From Acidobacteriaceae bacterium (lineage in GTDB: Bacteria; Acidobacteriota; Terriglobia; Terriglobales; Acidobacteriaceae), in assembly GCA_003164255.1 (NCBI GenBank), contig PLST01000202.1, forward strand, positions 1-15,252: DNA of 15,252 nt. Reading direction: 5' to 3'. Under the pieces are notes generated by a model. That model saw nothing but the letters and a program-made list of their open reading frames with translations, had not been told where the DNA came from and ran no database searches. Both the position numbers and the translations under genes were made by a program. Each line of letters begins with the position of its first letter. Position 1 is the stretch's first letter. Of this stretch, positions 7,653 to 14,963 are shown one piece after another.

Positions 7653-7669
7653 GCAATTCGACGAATCGC
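7653..7669. promoter_or_regulatory. Near-palindrome upstream of malate synthase
   Basis: GCAATTCGACGAATCGC pairs at 7 of 8 positions around a central A. It sits about 50 bp upstream of the malate synthase start, in the only sizeable gap of the glc operon. It could be an operator for a separate promoter or a small RNA hairpin. No convincing -35/-10 pair accompanies it. Confidence 0.25.
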
Positions 7670-7687
7670 ACAAAATGAACCTTGTAT

Positions 7688-8467
7688 TCACGCAAAGCGG
7701 AGGGAAACATCGCCTGCGGTCGAGAACTCCACGTTGACCGTCGAACCTGCTTTTGCGAACGTATTTCCGGTCCAGCTTCCTGTGGTGACCCAACTACCCC
7801 GTTTGAGGCCGCCGGTACGAGCCGCGCCCTCGTTTGCAAGATAAAGCACAAGGCGCAGAAGATCGGTGCCCGCAGTGTTTGAGGCCGTGCGTTCCACCTG
7901 AACGCTGCCATCAATTGCGAGTGTGACTTTCTCCTTGGCGAAATCAATCTTCTGCCATTCTGAAACGGCAGGACCGTGAATAAATCCGCCATGCATTTGC
8001 ATATCGGCGATCATGGTGAACCGCGCAACCTTTCCGGGTTCAGTGAGCCCGGCTTCCAATTCTTCAATGGCAGGATGGCAACTCGCGATTGCGCCAACAA
8101 TCTCCTCGCGTGTATAGGGAGTTGTGCGCGGCGGTAAATCTTTCCCGATCAAGAACGAAATCTCCGCTTCAAGGCCGCGCCAACGATGGCGACGATCGCC
8201 AAGTAGAGTGCCGGAGTCAGCAATCCAGGCCGAGATCATGGGCCCAAACAGAGGCACGGCATCTGGCGCGGGCGCTCCCACCTTCCATGCAGTTGTGCCT
8301 TCCGGTTGAAGGGCATGAGCCATGGTGTCCGCGACAAAGTAGGCTTCTTCAAGTGAGGCCGGCTGAAGAGAGGCGGGAAGATCAGCAATTGGCGTAGCCG
8401 TGCGGCGAGCTTCAAGAAAAAGCTCAGCGGCAGAATGCAGGTCGGTTTTACGAGCGTCTGAAATCAT
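7688..8467 (-). CDS. 2-keto-4-pentenoate hydratase/FAH-superfamily protein (MhpD-like)
   Basis: This 259-residue protein matches the MhpD-type hydratase/decarboxylase family in length and layout. These enzymes bind a divalent metal and act on 2-oxo or 2-hydroxydienoate acids, usually at the end of aromatic meta-cleavage pathways. The metal-ligand region GLEAEISFLIGKD (E100 and E102) and a second acidic motif HPAIEELEAG (E135/E136) are visible, as is the C-terminal strand pattern VTTGSWTGNTFAKAGSTVNVEF. The ATG at 8467 has GGGAAG close upstream. It lies 15 bp after glcF and 85 bp before malate synthase, with no aromatic-degradation gene nearby. The substrate is unknown. By inference it acts on a small 2-oxo acid linked to glyoxylate or malate metabolism, for example an aldol product or an enol form of an oxo acid. 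Confidence 0.85.
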   Translation of the reverse strand: MISDARKTDLHSAAELFLEARRTATPIADLPASLQPASLEEAYFVADTMAHALQPEGTTAWKVGAPAPDAVPLFGPMISAWIADSGTLLGDRRHRWRGLEAEISFLIGKDLPPRTTPYTREEIVGAIASCHPAIEELEAGLTEPGKVARFTMIADMQMHGGFIHGPAVSEWQKIDFAKEKVTLAIDGSVQVERTASNTAGTDLLRLVLYLANEGAARTGGLKRGSWVTTGSWTGNTFAKAGSTVNVEFSTAGDVSLRFA

Positions 8468-8482
8468 GCTTCCCAGTGTGCA

Positions 8483-9841
8483 TCAACGCCCGGCGTTTTG
8501 TCTTCCCGCGAGCAAATCCCTGGCCGCGACCCCTCGGATGGATGCGTCGAGCAACTCAACCATATGAAATGTGGGCATCTCCTTGAGTCCGCGACGGCGG
8601 AGGCCACTCATCAATTGCAGCAGGCAGCCGGGGTTCGCCGAAAGCACGGCTTCCGCTCCAGTGGCCAGTAGATTCTCAACTTTGCGGTCGCCAAGCTGAT
8701 TCGCCGTGTCTGGTTGCAGAAGATTGTAGACACCAGCGGAACCACAGCAAAGCGATCCTTCGGGAATCTCGGCTACATCAAGCTCCGGAATACCGCCCAG
8801 CAGTTTGCGCGGTTGCGCGTGAACACCTTGCGCATGCTGGAGGTGACAGGCATCGTGATAGGCGACGCGCAGCTTTAATGGATGGCGAGGTGAGCGCGGC
8901 TCCAAATCGCAGAGCACTTCGGAAATGTCTTTGCACTTTGCCGAGAATGCCGTGGCGCGGGCATGCCAATCCGGATCGTCGCGAAGCAAATGCCCGTATT
9001 CCTTCATGGTGGACCCGCATCCGGCGGAGTTGATGACAACCGTATCGACCTCGGCGGCCTCGAACGCAGCAATCATCTTCTTCGCGAGGGCGATGGCCTC
9101 GTCTTCCAGTCCGGAGTGAACCATGAGCGCTCCGCAACAACCCTGTCCGCGCGGGACGAGCACCTCGCATCCTTCCGCCGCAAGCACACGCGCTGTGGCC
9201 GCGTTGACGTGCGCAAAGAAGACCTGCTGCACGCATCCGCTCAAAAGGCCTACCCGCTTGCGTTGTACGCCTTCAGGCCGTATGACGGGTGGCAATTTGT
9301 GGCGGTCTGACGGTACATCAGGCAACAACGACTCCATTGCTCGAAGACGTTTTGGCAGGAGTTTCGAAATTCCGACGGACCGCACGAGCGAGCGCAATCC
9401 ACTTTTCTGATACATGAGGAGTGGGAACGATAGCAGGCGCAAGCGAGCCGGATGGGGGAAGGTAGCAAAAATCAGTTCTCGGAAGATGTTTTCGCCCACG
9501 CTGCGCGGCAAGTTGCGCTCGATCTGCGCGCGCACAGGCTCAATGAGCTTGTTGTATTCGACACCTGATGGACAGGCAGTCATGCAAGCCATGCAGCCCA
9601 GGCAGCGATCCATGTGTTGCCGGAAGCGATTATCGAGAGGCGCCTCGCCTTCAGCGGCCTTCTTGATCATGTAAATGCGGCCGCGCGGCGAGTCCATCTC
9701 CTCGCCCCACAGCACGTACGTGGGGCACGCCGGCAGGCAGAAGCCGCAGTGAACGCAGTCGTCGATGTCTTCCTTCTCTGGCGGGTGATGTGCGTCAAAG
9801 CTGGAGGGTTGCTGCGTCTTAATTTCGATCGTGTGCGGCAT
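8483..9841 (-). CDS. glcF: Glycolate oxidase iron-sulfur subunit GlcF
   Basis: This 452-residue electron-transfer subunit of glycolate dehydrogenase passes electrons from the flavin subunits towards the quinone pool. Two 4Fe-4S motifs are intact: CVHCGFCLPACP (Cys 29, 32, 35, 39) and CLGCMACMTACP (Cys 80, 83, 86, 90). The C-terminal half carries two cysteine-rich CCG-type repeats, GCCGAL (235-236) with C274, and AYHDACHLQH with CCGSAG (365-366). These are shared with heterodisulfide-reductase-like subunits. The order and the roughly 450-residue length are normal for GlcF. The ATG at 9841 is 5 bp after the glcE stop, with no strong Shine-Dalgarno, which suggests translational coupling. The N-terminal 22 residues before the first cluster are polar and unremarkable. 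Confidence 0.95.
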   Translation of the reverse strand: MPHTIEIKTQQPSSFDAHHPPEKEDIDDCVHCGFCLPACPTYVLWGEEMDSPRGRIYMIKKAAEGEAPLDNRFRQHMDRCLGCMACMTACPSGVEYNKLIEPVRAQIERNLPRSVGENIFRELIFATFPHPARLRLLSFPLLMYQKSGLRSLVRSVGISKLLPKRLRAMESLLPDVPSDRHKLPPVIRPEGVQRKRVGLLSGCVQQVFFAHVNAATARVLAAEGCEVLVPRGQGCCGALMVHSGLEDEAIALAKKMIAAFEAAEVDTVVINSAGCGSTMKEYGHLLRDDPDWHARATAFSAKCKDISEVLCDLEPRSPRHPLKLRVAYHDACHLQHAQGVHAQPRKLLGGIPELDVAEIPEGSLCCGSAGVYNLLQPDTANQLGDRKVENLLATGAEAVLSANPGCLLQLMSGLRRRGLKEMPTFHMVELLDASIRGVAARDLLAGRQNAGR

Positions 9842-9846
9842 AGGCG

Positions 9847-11088
9847 TCAGATGTTTCCCACAAAACGGCCCGGATTGAGAGTGCGGTTGGGGTCAAAGCG
9901 GCGTTTGATTTCACGCATCAGGGCCAAGGCGTTTGAATCACAACCCCAGACGTCGAGCCCTGCTCGAATCGACTCTGGAATTCGCAACGCAATCACACTG
10001 CCGCCGGAAGTACGCAGTCTGGAGCGAAGTTGATCCAGAAGCCGCGGCACAGCATCGGCGGGAATATTCAGCGACACGGTCATTAATCCCGTGGCCTGCG
10101 CCGTGAGGTCAAATTCGAATTCCTGCTTCGCGGCCAGATGCTGCAACTCGGAACTCACGGAACATATATCACTCGACAGCATCGAGGCTTTCAGGATCAC
10201 TCTGTCTTCATGGTCGAAGAGTCGCTGGCGGGCCTGCCAGACTTCGTTCACTGAATCGCTCAATTCAATCTGGCCAAGGATCTTTCTGAGGCGCGCTGCT
10301 TGTTCGTCGAAGGCCTCGGGGCGCGTTGCAATGCGCACATCGAGCGCGGATTGCAGTTTGCCAGCGCGCAGCTGAATTGAAGAGGGAGTCATCTGCGAAT
10401 CGAGCAGAATCCGTAATGGCTCAGCAAACTGCAATGCGTCAGGCGCAGTCGCTGTCCAGGTGCGCGCATCCGTTTCAGCCGGGTGCAAACGGAAGTTGAC
10501 CTCGGTAATGACGCCCAGCGTGCCAAAGCTGCCTGTCATGAGCTTGTGGAGATCGTAACCGGCCACATTTTTCACAACTTTGCCGCCTGTTTTGGCGATC
10601 GTTCCGTCGGGCAACACGATGGTCATTCCGATAATGAGATCGCGCAGGCCACCGTACTTGAGCCTGAGGGCACCACTATCGTTTGTAGCGACTATGCCCC
10701 CGACGGTTGCCCGCTCGGGCCAGAGCGGATCAAGCGCCACCATTTGTCCGTGTTGCGCGAGTTCCGCTTGCATGGAGGCCCAGGTGCATCCGGCTTCGAC
10801 AGTGCAGGTCATGTCCTGCCATGGATGCTCGCGGAGGCTGTTCCTTCGATTCAAACTTAGCCGAATGCCCGGTGCTACTGGATTGCCCCAGCCTGCCTTT
10901 GTCCCGCTGCCGAAAGGCGTGACGGAAATGGCGTTGGCATCGGCGAATCGGAGGATCTGGGAAATCTGGGCGGCATCAAGAGGCGCAACGGATACTGTCT
11001 CTCCGGCAACCTCTGTATGCGCCTCGCCTGCGATGTTAGCCAGTTGAGCCGCACATTCCTGTGCTGTGATTGCAGTCGTCGAAGTCAT
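9847..11088 (-). CDS. glcE: Glycolate oxidase FAD-binding subunit GlcE
   Basis: This 413-residue protein has a VAO/PCMH-type FAD-binding domain and forms the second flavoprotein subunit of glycolate dehydrogenase. The FAD pyrophosphate loop TPFGSGTKAGWG is at 57-68. A GGIVATNDSGALRLKYGGLRD segment and GGKVVKNVAGYDLHKLMTGSFGTLG follow, typical of GlcE. The C-terminus ends with the usual REIKRRFDPNRTLNPGRF. It is shorter than GlcD, as expected. The start overlaps the glcD stop by one base (TGATG on the minus strand), so the two are translationally coupled. Confidence 0.95.
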   Translation of the reverse strand: MTSTTAITAQECAAQLANIAGEAHTEVAGETVSVAPLDAAQISQILRFADANAISVTPFGSGTKAGWGNPVAPGIRLSLNRRNSLREHPWQDMTCTVEAGCTWASMQAELAQHGQMVALDPLWPERATVGGIVATNDSGALRLKYGGLRDLIIGMTIVLPDGTIAKTGGKVVKNVAGYDLHKLMTGSFGTLGVITEVNFRLHPAETDARTWTATAPDALQFAEPLRILLDSQMTPSSIQLRAGKLQSALDVRIATRPEAFDEQAARLRKILGQIELSDSVNEVWQARQRLFDHEDRVILKASMLSSDICSVSSELQHLAAKQEFEFDLTAQATGLMTVSLNIPADAVPRLLDQLRSRLRTSGGSVIALRIPESIRAGLDVWGCDSNALALMREIKRRFDPNRTLNPGRFVGNI

Positions 11089-12542
11089 CAGAAGATCTCC
11101 GCGATGCCGGCCGTCTCAAGCGGGTGCGGGGTGTAAGGGCCAGGAATCTCCGCTGCACACAGTCGCGTTCGTGGAAACACCTTGTCGGGGTTGGCGATGT
11201 TTTCCGGATCAAAAGCGCAGCGAACCAATTGCATGGTTGCGAGGTCGGGCTCAGAGAACATGTAGCCGAGGGCCTCCTGCTTCTCTTTGCCAACGCCGTG
11301 CTCGCCGGTAATGGAGCCTCCATTATCCACGCAAAGATGCAGAATTCGATAGGAGAGATCGAGCGCCAATTCTTCCTGGCCGGCGATGGCGCGATCGTAA
11401 AGAACCAGGGGATGAAGATTTCCGTCGCCTGCATGAAAGACGTTGGCCACGCGCAGACCGGCCGCTGACGCCATGCGGTCAATCTCGCTAAGCACGCTCG
11501 GCAGTGCGGTTCGCGGAATCACTCCGTCCTGCACAATGTAGTTCGGCGAAATGCGTCCCATTGCGGCGAAGGCAGCCTTGCGGCCTTTCCAAACGAGCGC
11601 GCGCTCCTGGTCCGATTGCGCCACCCGCACCTGTTGCGCGCCGTTTTTGCTGCAAATGGCGCGTGCTTCGCTCATCAGGGCCTCAACTTCGCTCGATGGG
11701 CCATCCAATTCCACCAGCAACAGTCCACCGCACACGGGATAGTTTGCGTGGACAGCCGCTTCGGCTGCTTCGATGGCAAGCGCGTCCATAATCTCGAGGG
11801 CGGAAGGCAACATTCCCGCAGCAATAATGTCGCTGACGGTTTGGCCTGCGGCGTGGGGCGAATCGAATGCCGCCAACAGCGTCTGCACCACCTCAGGCCG
11901 CTTGACGATGCGGAGTATCACCTTGGTGGCAACGCCCAACGTTCCTTCCGACCCGACGAAGACCCCGGTGAGATCGTAACCGGGCGCGTCCAACGTGGGA
12001 GAGCCGAGTTGCACAATTTCGCCGTTGGGCAACACCACTTCAAGCCCCAAAGTGTGGGTTACGGTAAATCCATATTTCAGGCAGTGCGCTCCGCCCGAGT
12101 TCTCGGCCACGTTGCCGCCGATGGTGCACACCGATTGCGATGACGGATCGGGTGCGTAGAAGTATCCCTGAGGCGCCACTCGCGCGGTCACATGCGCGTT
12201 GATGACTCCCGGCTCAACCACAACATACCGGTTGGCAATGTCCACTTCGAGAATCCGGTTCATGCGGGCCAGGCTGATGACAACGCCGCCCGCGGCCGGC
12301 AGTGCGCCGCCACTCAGGCCGGTTCCAGCGCCACGGCTTACAAAAGGGATCTTGTGCCGTGCGCAAACGCGGACGACTGCCTGGACCTGAGCGGCGCTTC
12401 GAGGCAAGACCACAGCTCCGGGAAGGACGCGGAAATTGGTCAGTCCGTCGCACTCATACGTTTGCAACTGGCTCTCGCCGGTAATGAGACCGTCGGCGCC
12501 GACAGCCGAGCGCAGCTCGTCAATATGGCTTTGGGGAAGCAT
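11088..12542 (-). CDS. glcD: Glycolate oxidase catalytic FAD-linked subunit GlcD
   Basis: GlcD oxidises glycolate to glyoxylate using bound FAD. Motifs seen are YECDGLTNFR near the N-terminus, the FAD loop VSRGAGTGLSGGALP, PDPSSQSVCTIGGNVAENSGG, and LPNGEIVQLG with GSEGTLGVATKV. In the C-terminal catalytic domain are ANVFHAGDGNLHPL and GGSITGEHGVGKEK, both with conserved histidines. I chose the ATG at 12542 (484 aa). Tandem TTG codons at 12575 and 12572 would add up to 11 residues (LARSSKLFST), and an in-frame stop lies just beyond. None of the candidate starts has a good Shine-Dalgarno. It is the first gene of the glc operon. D-lactate dehydrogenase activity is an alternative for this family, but the linked malate synthase favours glycolate. 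Confidence 0.94.
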   Translation of the reverse strand: MLPQSHIDELRSAVGADGLITGESQLQTYECDGLTNFRVLPGAVVLPRSAAQVQAVVRVCARHKIPFVSRGAGTGLSGGALPAAGGVVISLARMNRILEVDIANRYVVVEPGVINAHVTARVAPQGYFYAPDPSSQSVCTIGGNVAENSGGAHCLKYGFTVTHTLGLEVVLPNGEIVQLGSPTLDAPGYDLTGVFVGSEGTLGVATKVILRIVKRPEVVQTLLAAFDSPHAAGQTVSDIIAAGMLPSALEIMDALAIEAAEAAVHANYPVCGGLLLVELDGPSSEVEALMSEARAICSKNGAQQVRVAQSDQERALVWKGRKAAFAAMGRISPNYIVQDGVIPRTALPSVLSEIDRMASAAGLRVANVFHAGDGNLHPLVLYDRAIAGQEELALDLSYRILHLCVDNGGSITGEHGVGKEKQEALGYMFSEPDLATMQLVRCAFDPENIANPDKVFPRTRLCAAEIPGPYTPHPLETAGIAEIF

Positions 12543-12718
12543 TGTCGAAAACAGCTTACTTGATCGAGCCAACAACTGGCTTCATTGAATCGGTATGTGA
12601 GACAAGGTCGGCCCAAGGCTTGTGAATGACGGCATGGAGCGACAAAATCTGCGGACGCGACGCGGGTGTTTCTTAGGATTTGTGTAACGAATGAGTGGAA
12701 TCGACGTGGGCGTTAGAG

Positions 12719-12873
12719 GCTGCGGAAAAAGGCCTGAATTTGACTTCTGTGTGAAGTGGAGTTTTGCAGGGGCTCAAGCCCACGTTTATTTTGCGATATT
12801 TGCGGCCCGACTTAAGTCGTGCCCTTGTTACAAAGCCTTGAGGTTTTGTGCCAAGACCGGGTTTTTCCGCAGC
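12719..12873. repeat. Composite palindromic repeat, copy B (complete, 155 bp)
   Basis: Perfect 12-bp inverted ends GCTGCGGAAAAA (12719-12730) and TTTTTCCGCAGC (12862-12873) enclose three nested hairpins. These are ACTTCtgtgtGAAGT (12743-12757), GGGCTcaAGCCC (12770-12781) and GGCcCGACTTAAGTCGtGCC (12804-12823), the last followed by CTTGTTACAAAG. Similarity to copy A may run to about 12897. No coding capacity for a transposase is present, so this is a REP-like or non-autonomous palindromic element rather than an insertion sequence. Confidence 0.7.
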
Positions 12874-13142
12874 ATGCTTAGCCCCTGTTCTTTTGCCTGG
12901 AATCGCCAGCGAAGGATTACTAAGGTACCAATGCTTACACGTCTTAGGCTGCTTGCCTGGAGGCCTATGGCTCGCGGGGAAGGACTGGGTTAAGCGAGCT
13001 CGTCTTCAATGAAGTTGAGTCACCTGTAAGGCATTGATAAAGAAAGGGTAACTTGCGACCATGGGGAGCTCGTCTCTGGGCGTAAACCGGGGCTCGGAAA
13101 CAGTCTGGATGGGCGAGCAAATCAGTGCGGATTCGCTCGATC

Positions 13143-13217
13143 GCAGCCCTTGAAGGCTGCTTTAATTCAGCTTGCCGAGACGGTGATACCCATCACTGCC
13201 TGCCCCTGTTGCAAAGC
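13143..13217. repeat. Diverged palindromic repeat, candidate copy C
   Basis: A perfect stem GCAGCC/GGCTGC with a CTTGAA loop (13143-13160) is followed by GTGATacccATCAC (13183-13196). After that comes TGCCCCTGTTGCAAAGC, which matches the GTGCCCTTGTTACAAAGC tail of copy B at most positions. The order hairpin, hairpin, tail is the same as in copies A and B, but the stem sequences differ. It ends about 90 bp before the CoA-transferase start and may lie in its 5' leader. Confidence 0.4.
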
Positions 13218-13306
13218 GCAGAATAACGCGGGCTTTGAGGAATATTCACAAGGCTTTGAAATCGGGCCTCGAGCGGGAAAGGGATCAAATTGGCAGGCGA
13301 TTGAAG

Positions 13307-14632
13307 ATGTCCTGGAGCGAGGATTACCGGAGCAAATGCGTCAGCGCCTCAAGGGCCTTGGAAGCAGTTCATTCCGGAGATCGGGTTTGGATTCAGTCTG
13401 GGTGCGGAACACCATCTGTACTTGTCAATGAACTGGTGGCAATCGCTTCCCGTGTGCGCGACGTTGAAGTCGTTCACATGATGACGCTGGGCAGCGCGGA
13501 CTATACACGGCCTGAATTTGAAGGGCATTTTCGCCACCGCGGGCTGTTTCTGGGCGCGAACGTGCGCGAAGCGATCGCAGCTGGCCGTGCCGACTATACG
13601 CCCATCTTTCTAAGTGAAATTGAAAGCCTGTTTGAGAGCGGCGCTCTGCCGCTCGACGTAGTGCTGATGCAGGTTTCGCCGCCTGATGCACACGGCTTCG
13701 TCAGCCTGGGCACGACGGTGGATTGCACGCTGACGGCAGCACGCACTGCCAAGACCGTGATTGCGGAAGTAAACCGGCGGATGCCGCGCACACATGGGGA
13801 CACCTTCATCCATGTGAGCCGGATCTCTGCGTTCGTGGAGACGTCACGGGCCCTGCTGGAACTGCACGCCGAGCCCTGCACCGAAGTGCACTTGCGTGTC
13901 GCGCGCAATGTAGCCTCTCTGATTCCGGATGGGGCAACGCTGCAGACTGGCATCGGAGGCATCTCTGAGGCGGTGCTCAGGTGTCTCGGTGACAAACGGG
14001 ACCTGGGCATTCACACGGAAATGTGCCCTGACGGTGTCGTGGATCTGATTGAGTCGGGCGTCTTGAACGGCGAGCGGAAATCATTGCATCGGGGCAAGTC
14101 GGTGGTGGCCTTCGTTCTGGGGACGCAGCGACTGTTTGACTGCATTCATGAGAACCCGAGCTTCGAGTTCAGGCCCATCAGCTATACCAACGACCCCTTT
14201 GTGGTTGCGCAAAATGACAGAATGGTCGCCATTAACTCGGCACTGCAAATAGACCTGACAGGGCAGGTATGCGCCGACTCGCTGGGAACCAGGCCCTATA
14301 GCGGATTCGGTGGTCAATTGGACTTTATTCGGGGGGCCGCGCGATCGAAAGGCGGAGTGCCCATTATTGCGCTACCGTCAACGGCGATGCACGGAGACGT
14401 GTCGCGGATCGTGCCGGTGCTGGAACCGGGAGCAGGCGTGGTCACGTCGCGCGCGGATGTGCACTATGTTGTGACCGAGCATGGCATCGCTTACCTGCAT
14501 GGCAAGTCCCTGCGCGAGCGGGCAAAGGCATTGATAGCTATTGCGGATTCACATTTTCAACAGGAGCTGGAAGATTTTGCGGTGCGGGCCCATTATCTGG
14601 AACGCGAAAAGACGGCTGGTGCCTTGGCATAG
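13307..14632 (+). CDS. 4-hydroxybutyrate/acetate CoA-transferase-family protein
   Basis: This 441-residue cytosolic enzyme is of the acetyl-CoA hydrolase/4-hydroxybutyrate CoA-transferase family, which moves CoA between acyl-CoA and free acids through a glutamyl-CoA thioester. With the ATG at 13307 the N-terminus MSWSEDY aligns with the start of characterised 4-hydroxybutyrate CoA-transferases. The expected catalytic glutamate in GIHTEM then falls at residue 238, as I recall for the Clostridium aminobutyricum enzyme. An upstream TTG at 13235 would add 24 residues and is less likely. Other family motifs are SPPDAHGFVSLG, TLQTGIGGI, NSALQIDLTGQVCADSLG, YSGFGGQLDFIRGA and VVTEHGIAYLHGKSLRERA. 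It is followed after 28 bp by an iron-sulfur subunit and the alpha subunit of a 2-oxoacid oxidoreductase, so it probably acts on the acyl-CoA that enzyme makes or uses. The acyl substrate is not determined. Confidence 0.88.
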   Translation: MSWSEDYRSKCVSASRALEAVHSGDRVWIQSGCGTPSVLVNELVAIASRVRDVEVVHMMTLGSADYTRPEFEGHFRHRGLFLGANVREAIAAGRADYTPIFLSEIESLFESGALPLDVVLMQVSPPDAHGFVSLGTTVDCTLTAARTAKTVIAEVNRRMPRTHGDTFIHVSRISAFVETSRALLELHAEPCTEVHLRVARNVASLIPDGATLQTGIGGISEAVLRCLGDKRDLGIHTEMCPDGVVDLIESGVLNGERKSLHRGKSVVAFVLGTQRLFDCIHENPSFEFRPISYTNDPFVVAQNDRMVAINSALQIDLTGQVCADSLGTRPYSGFGGQLDFIRGAARSKGGVPIIALPSTAMHGDVSRIVPVLEPGAGVVTSRADVHYVVTEHGIAYLHGKSLRERAKALIAIADSHFQQELEDFAVRAHYLEREKTAGALA

Positions 14633-14660
14633 AAGACGGCTCGCCGGACGGGAGCAACAC

Positions 14661-14963
14661 ATGGTGGATGAGGCAAAACGCGATCGAGGGCTGTTGCAGA
14701 TCGACGTGGATGAGTGCAAGGGCTGTGGACTGTGTATCGAAGCGTGTCCGCCCAAGGTGATCGGCATGAGCGATGGCTTGAATCACTACGGCTATCGCAC
14801 GGCAGTGTACGCGGGAACGGGATGTACCGGGTGCGGAATCTGCTTTATGGCCTGCCCCGAGCCTGGCGCGATTACGGTGCTGCTGGCGACGAAGCAAAAA
14901 CCAGGCGGGTTAGCGGGCAGTGCATTGAGACCAGGGGGAGCGACCACATGCGCAAGCAACTGA
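14661..14963 (+). CDS. 2-oxoacid:ferredoxin oxidoreductase, ferredoxin-like delta subunit
   Basis: This 100-residue protein carries two complete 4Fe-4S motifs, CKGCGLCIEACP (Cys 19, 22, 25, 29) and CTGCGICFMACP (Cys 55, 58, 61, 65). The spacing and the NHYGYRTAVY segment between them are typical of VorD/KorD-type subunits, which carry electrons from the thiamine-diphosphate centre to soluble ferredoxin. I chose the ATG at 14661 because GGGAG lies 7 nt upstream and the first cluster then begins at a normal distance. A longer frame to 14541 would overlap the CoA-transferase. The last 20 residues (GLAGSALRPGGATTCASN) are not conserved in type. Its end overlaps the start of the next gene by 16 bp. 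Confidence 0.9.
   Translation: MVDEAKRDRGLLQIDVDECKGCGLCIEACPPKVIGMSDGLNHYGYRTAVYAGTGCTGCGICFMACPEPGAITVLLATKQKPGGLAGSALRPGGATTCASN

Larger units (their letters stand above)
12543..13306. other. Divergent intergenic region between glcD and the CoA-transferase gene
   Basis: This spacer of about 760 bp must contain the promoters of both the glc operon and the CoA-transferase operon. It holds the composite repeat at 12719-12873, a diverged relative at 13143-13217, and a 10-bp direct repeat GAGCTCGTCT at 12996-13005 and 13066-13075. Open frames here cross the palindromes and have no recognisable protein character. No clear sigma-70 promoter was identified. TTGAGT-17-TAAAGA at 13015-13043 is a weak candidate on the plus strand. 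Confidence 0.5.

Noticed and set aside
12691..12993. Plus-strand frame of 100 codons in the glcD upstream region
   Set aside because: It reads straight through all hairpins of the composite repeat, so its codons are dictated by the palindromes. It has no start context or protein similarity.
13015..13043. TTGAGT-17-TAAAGA as a promoter for the CoA-transferase operon
   Set aside because: The match is only 4/6 and 3/6 to the sigma-70 consensus, and such matches are expected by chance in a spacer this long.
13150..13431. Plus-strand frame overlapping the start of the CoA-transferase in another frame
   Set aside because: The CoA-transferase frame matches a known family from 13307. This frame covers a repeat hairpin and then shadows that gene.
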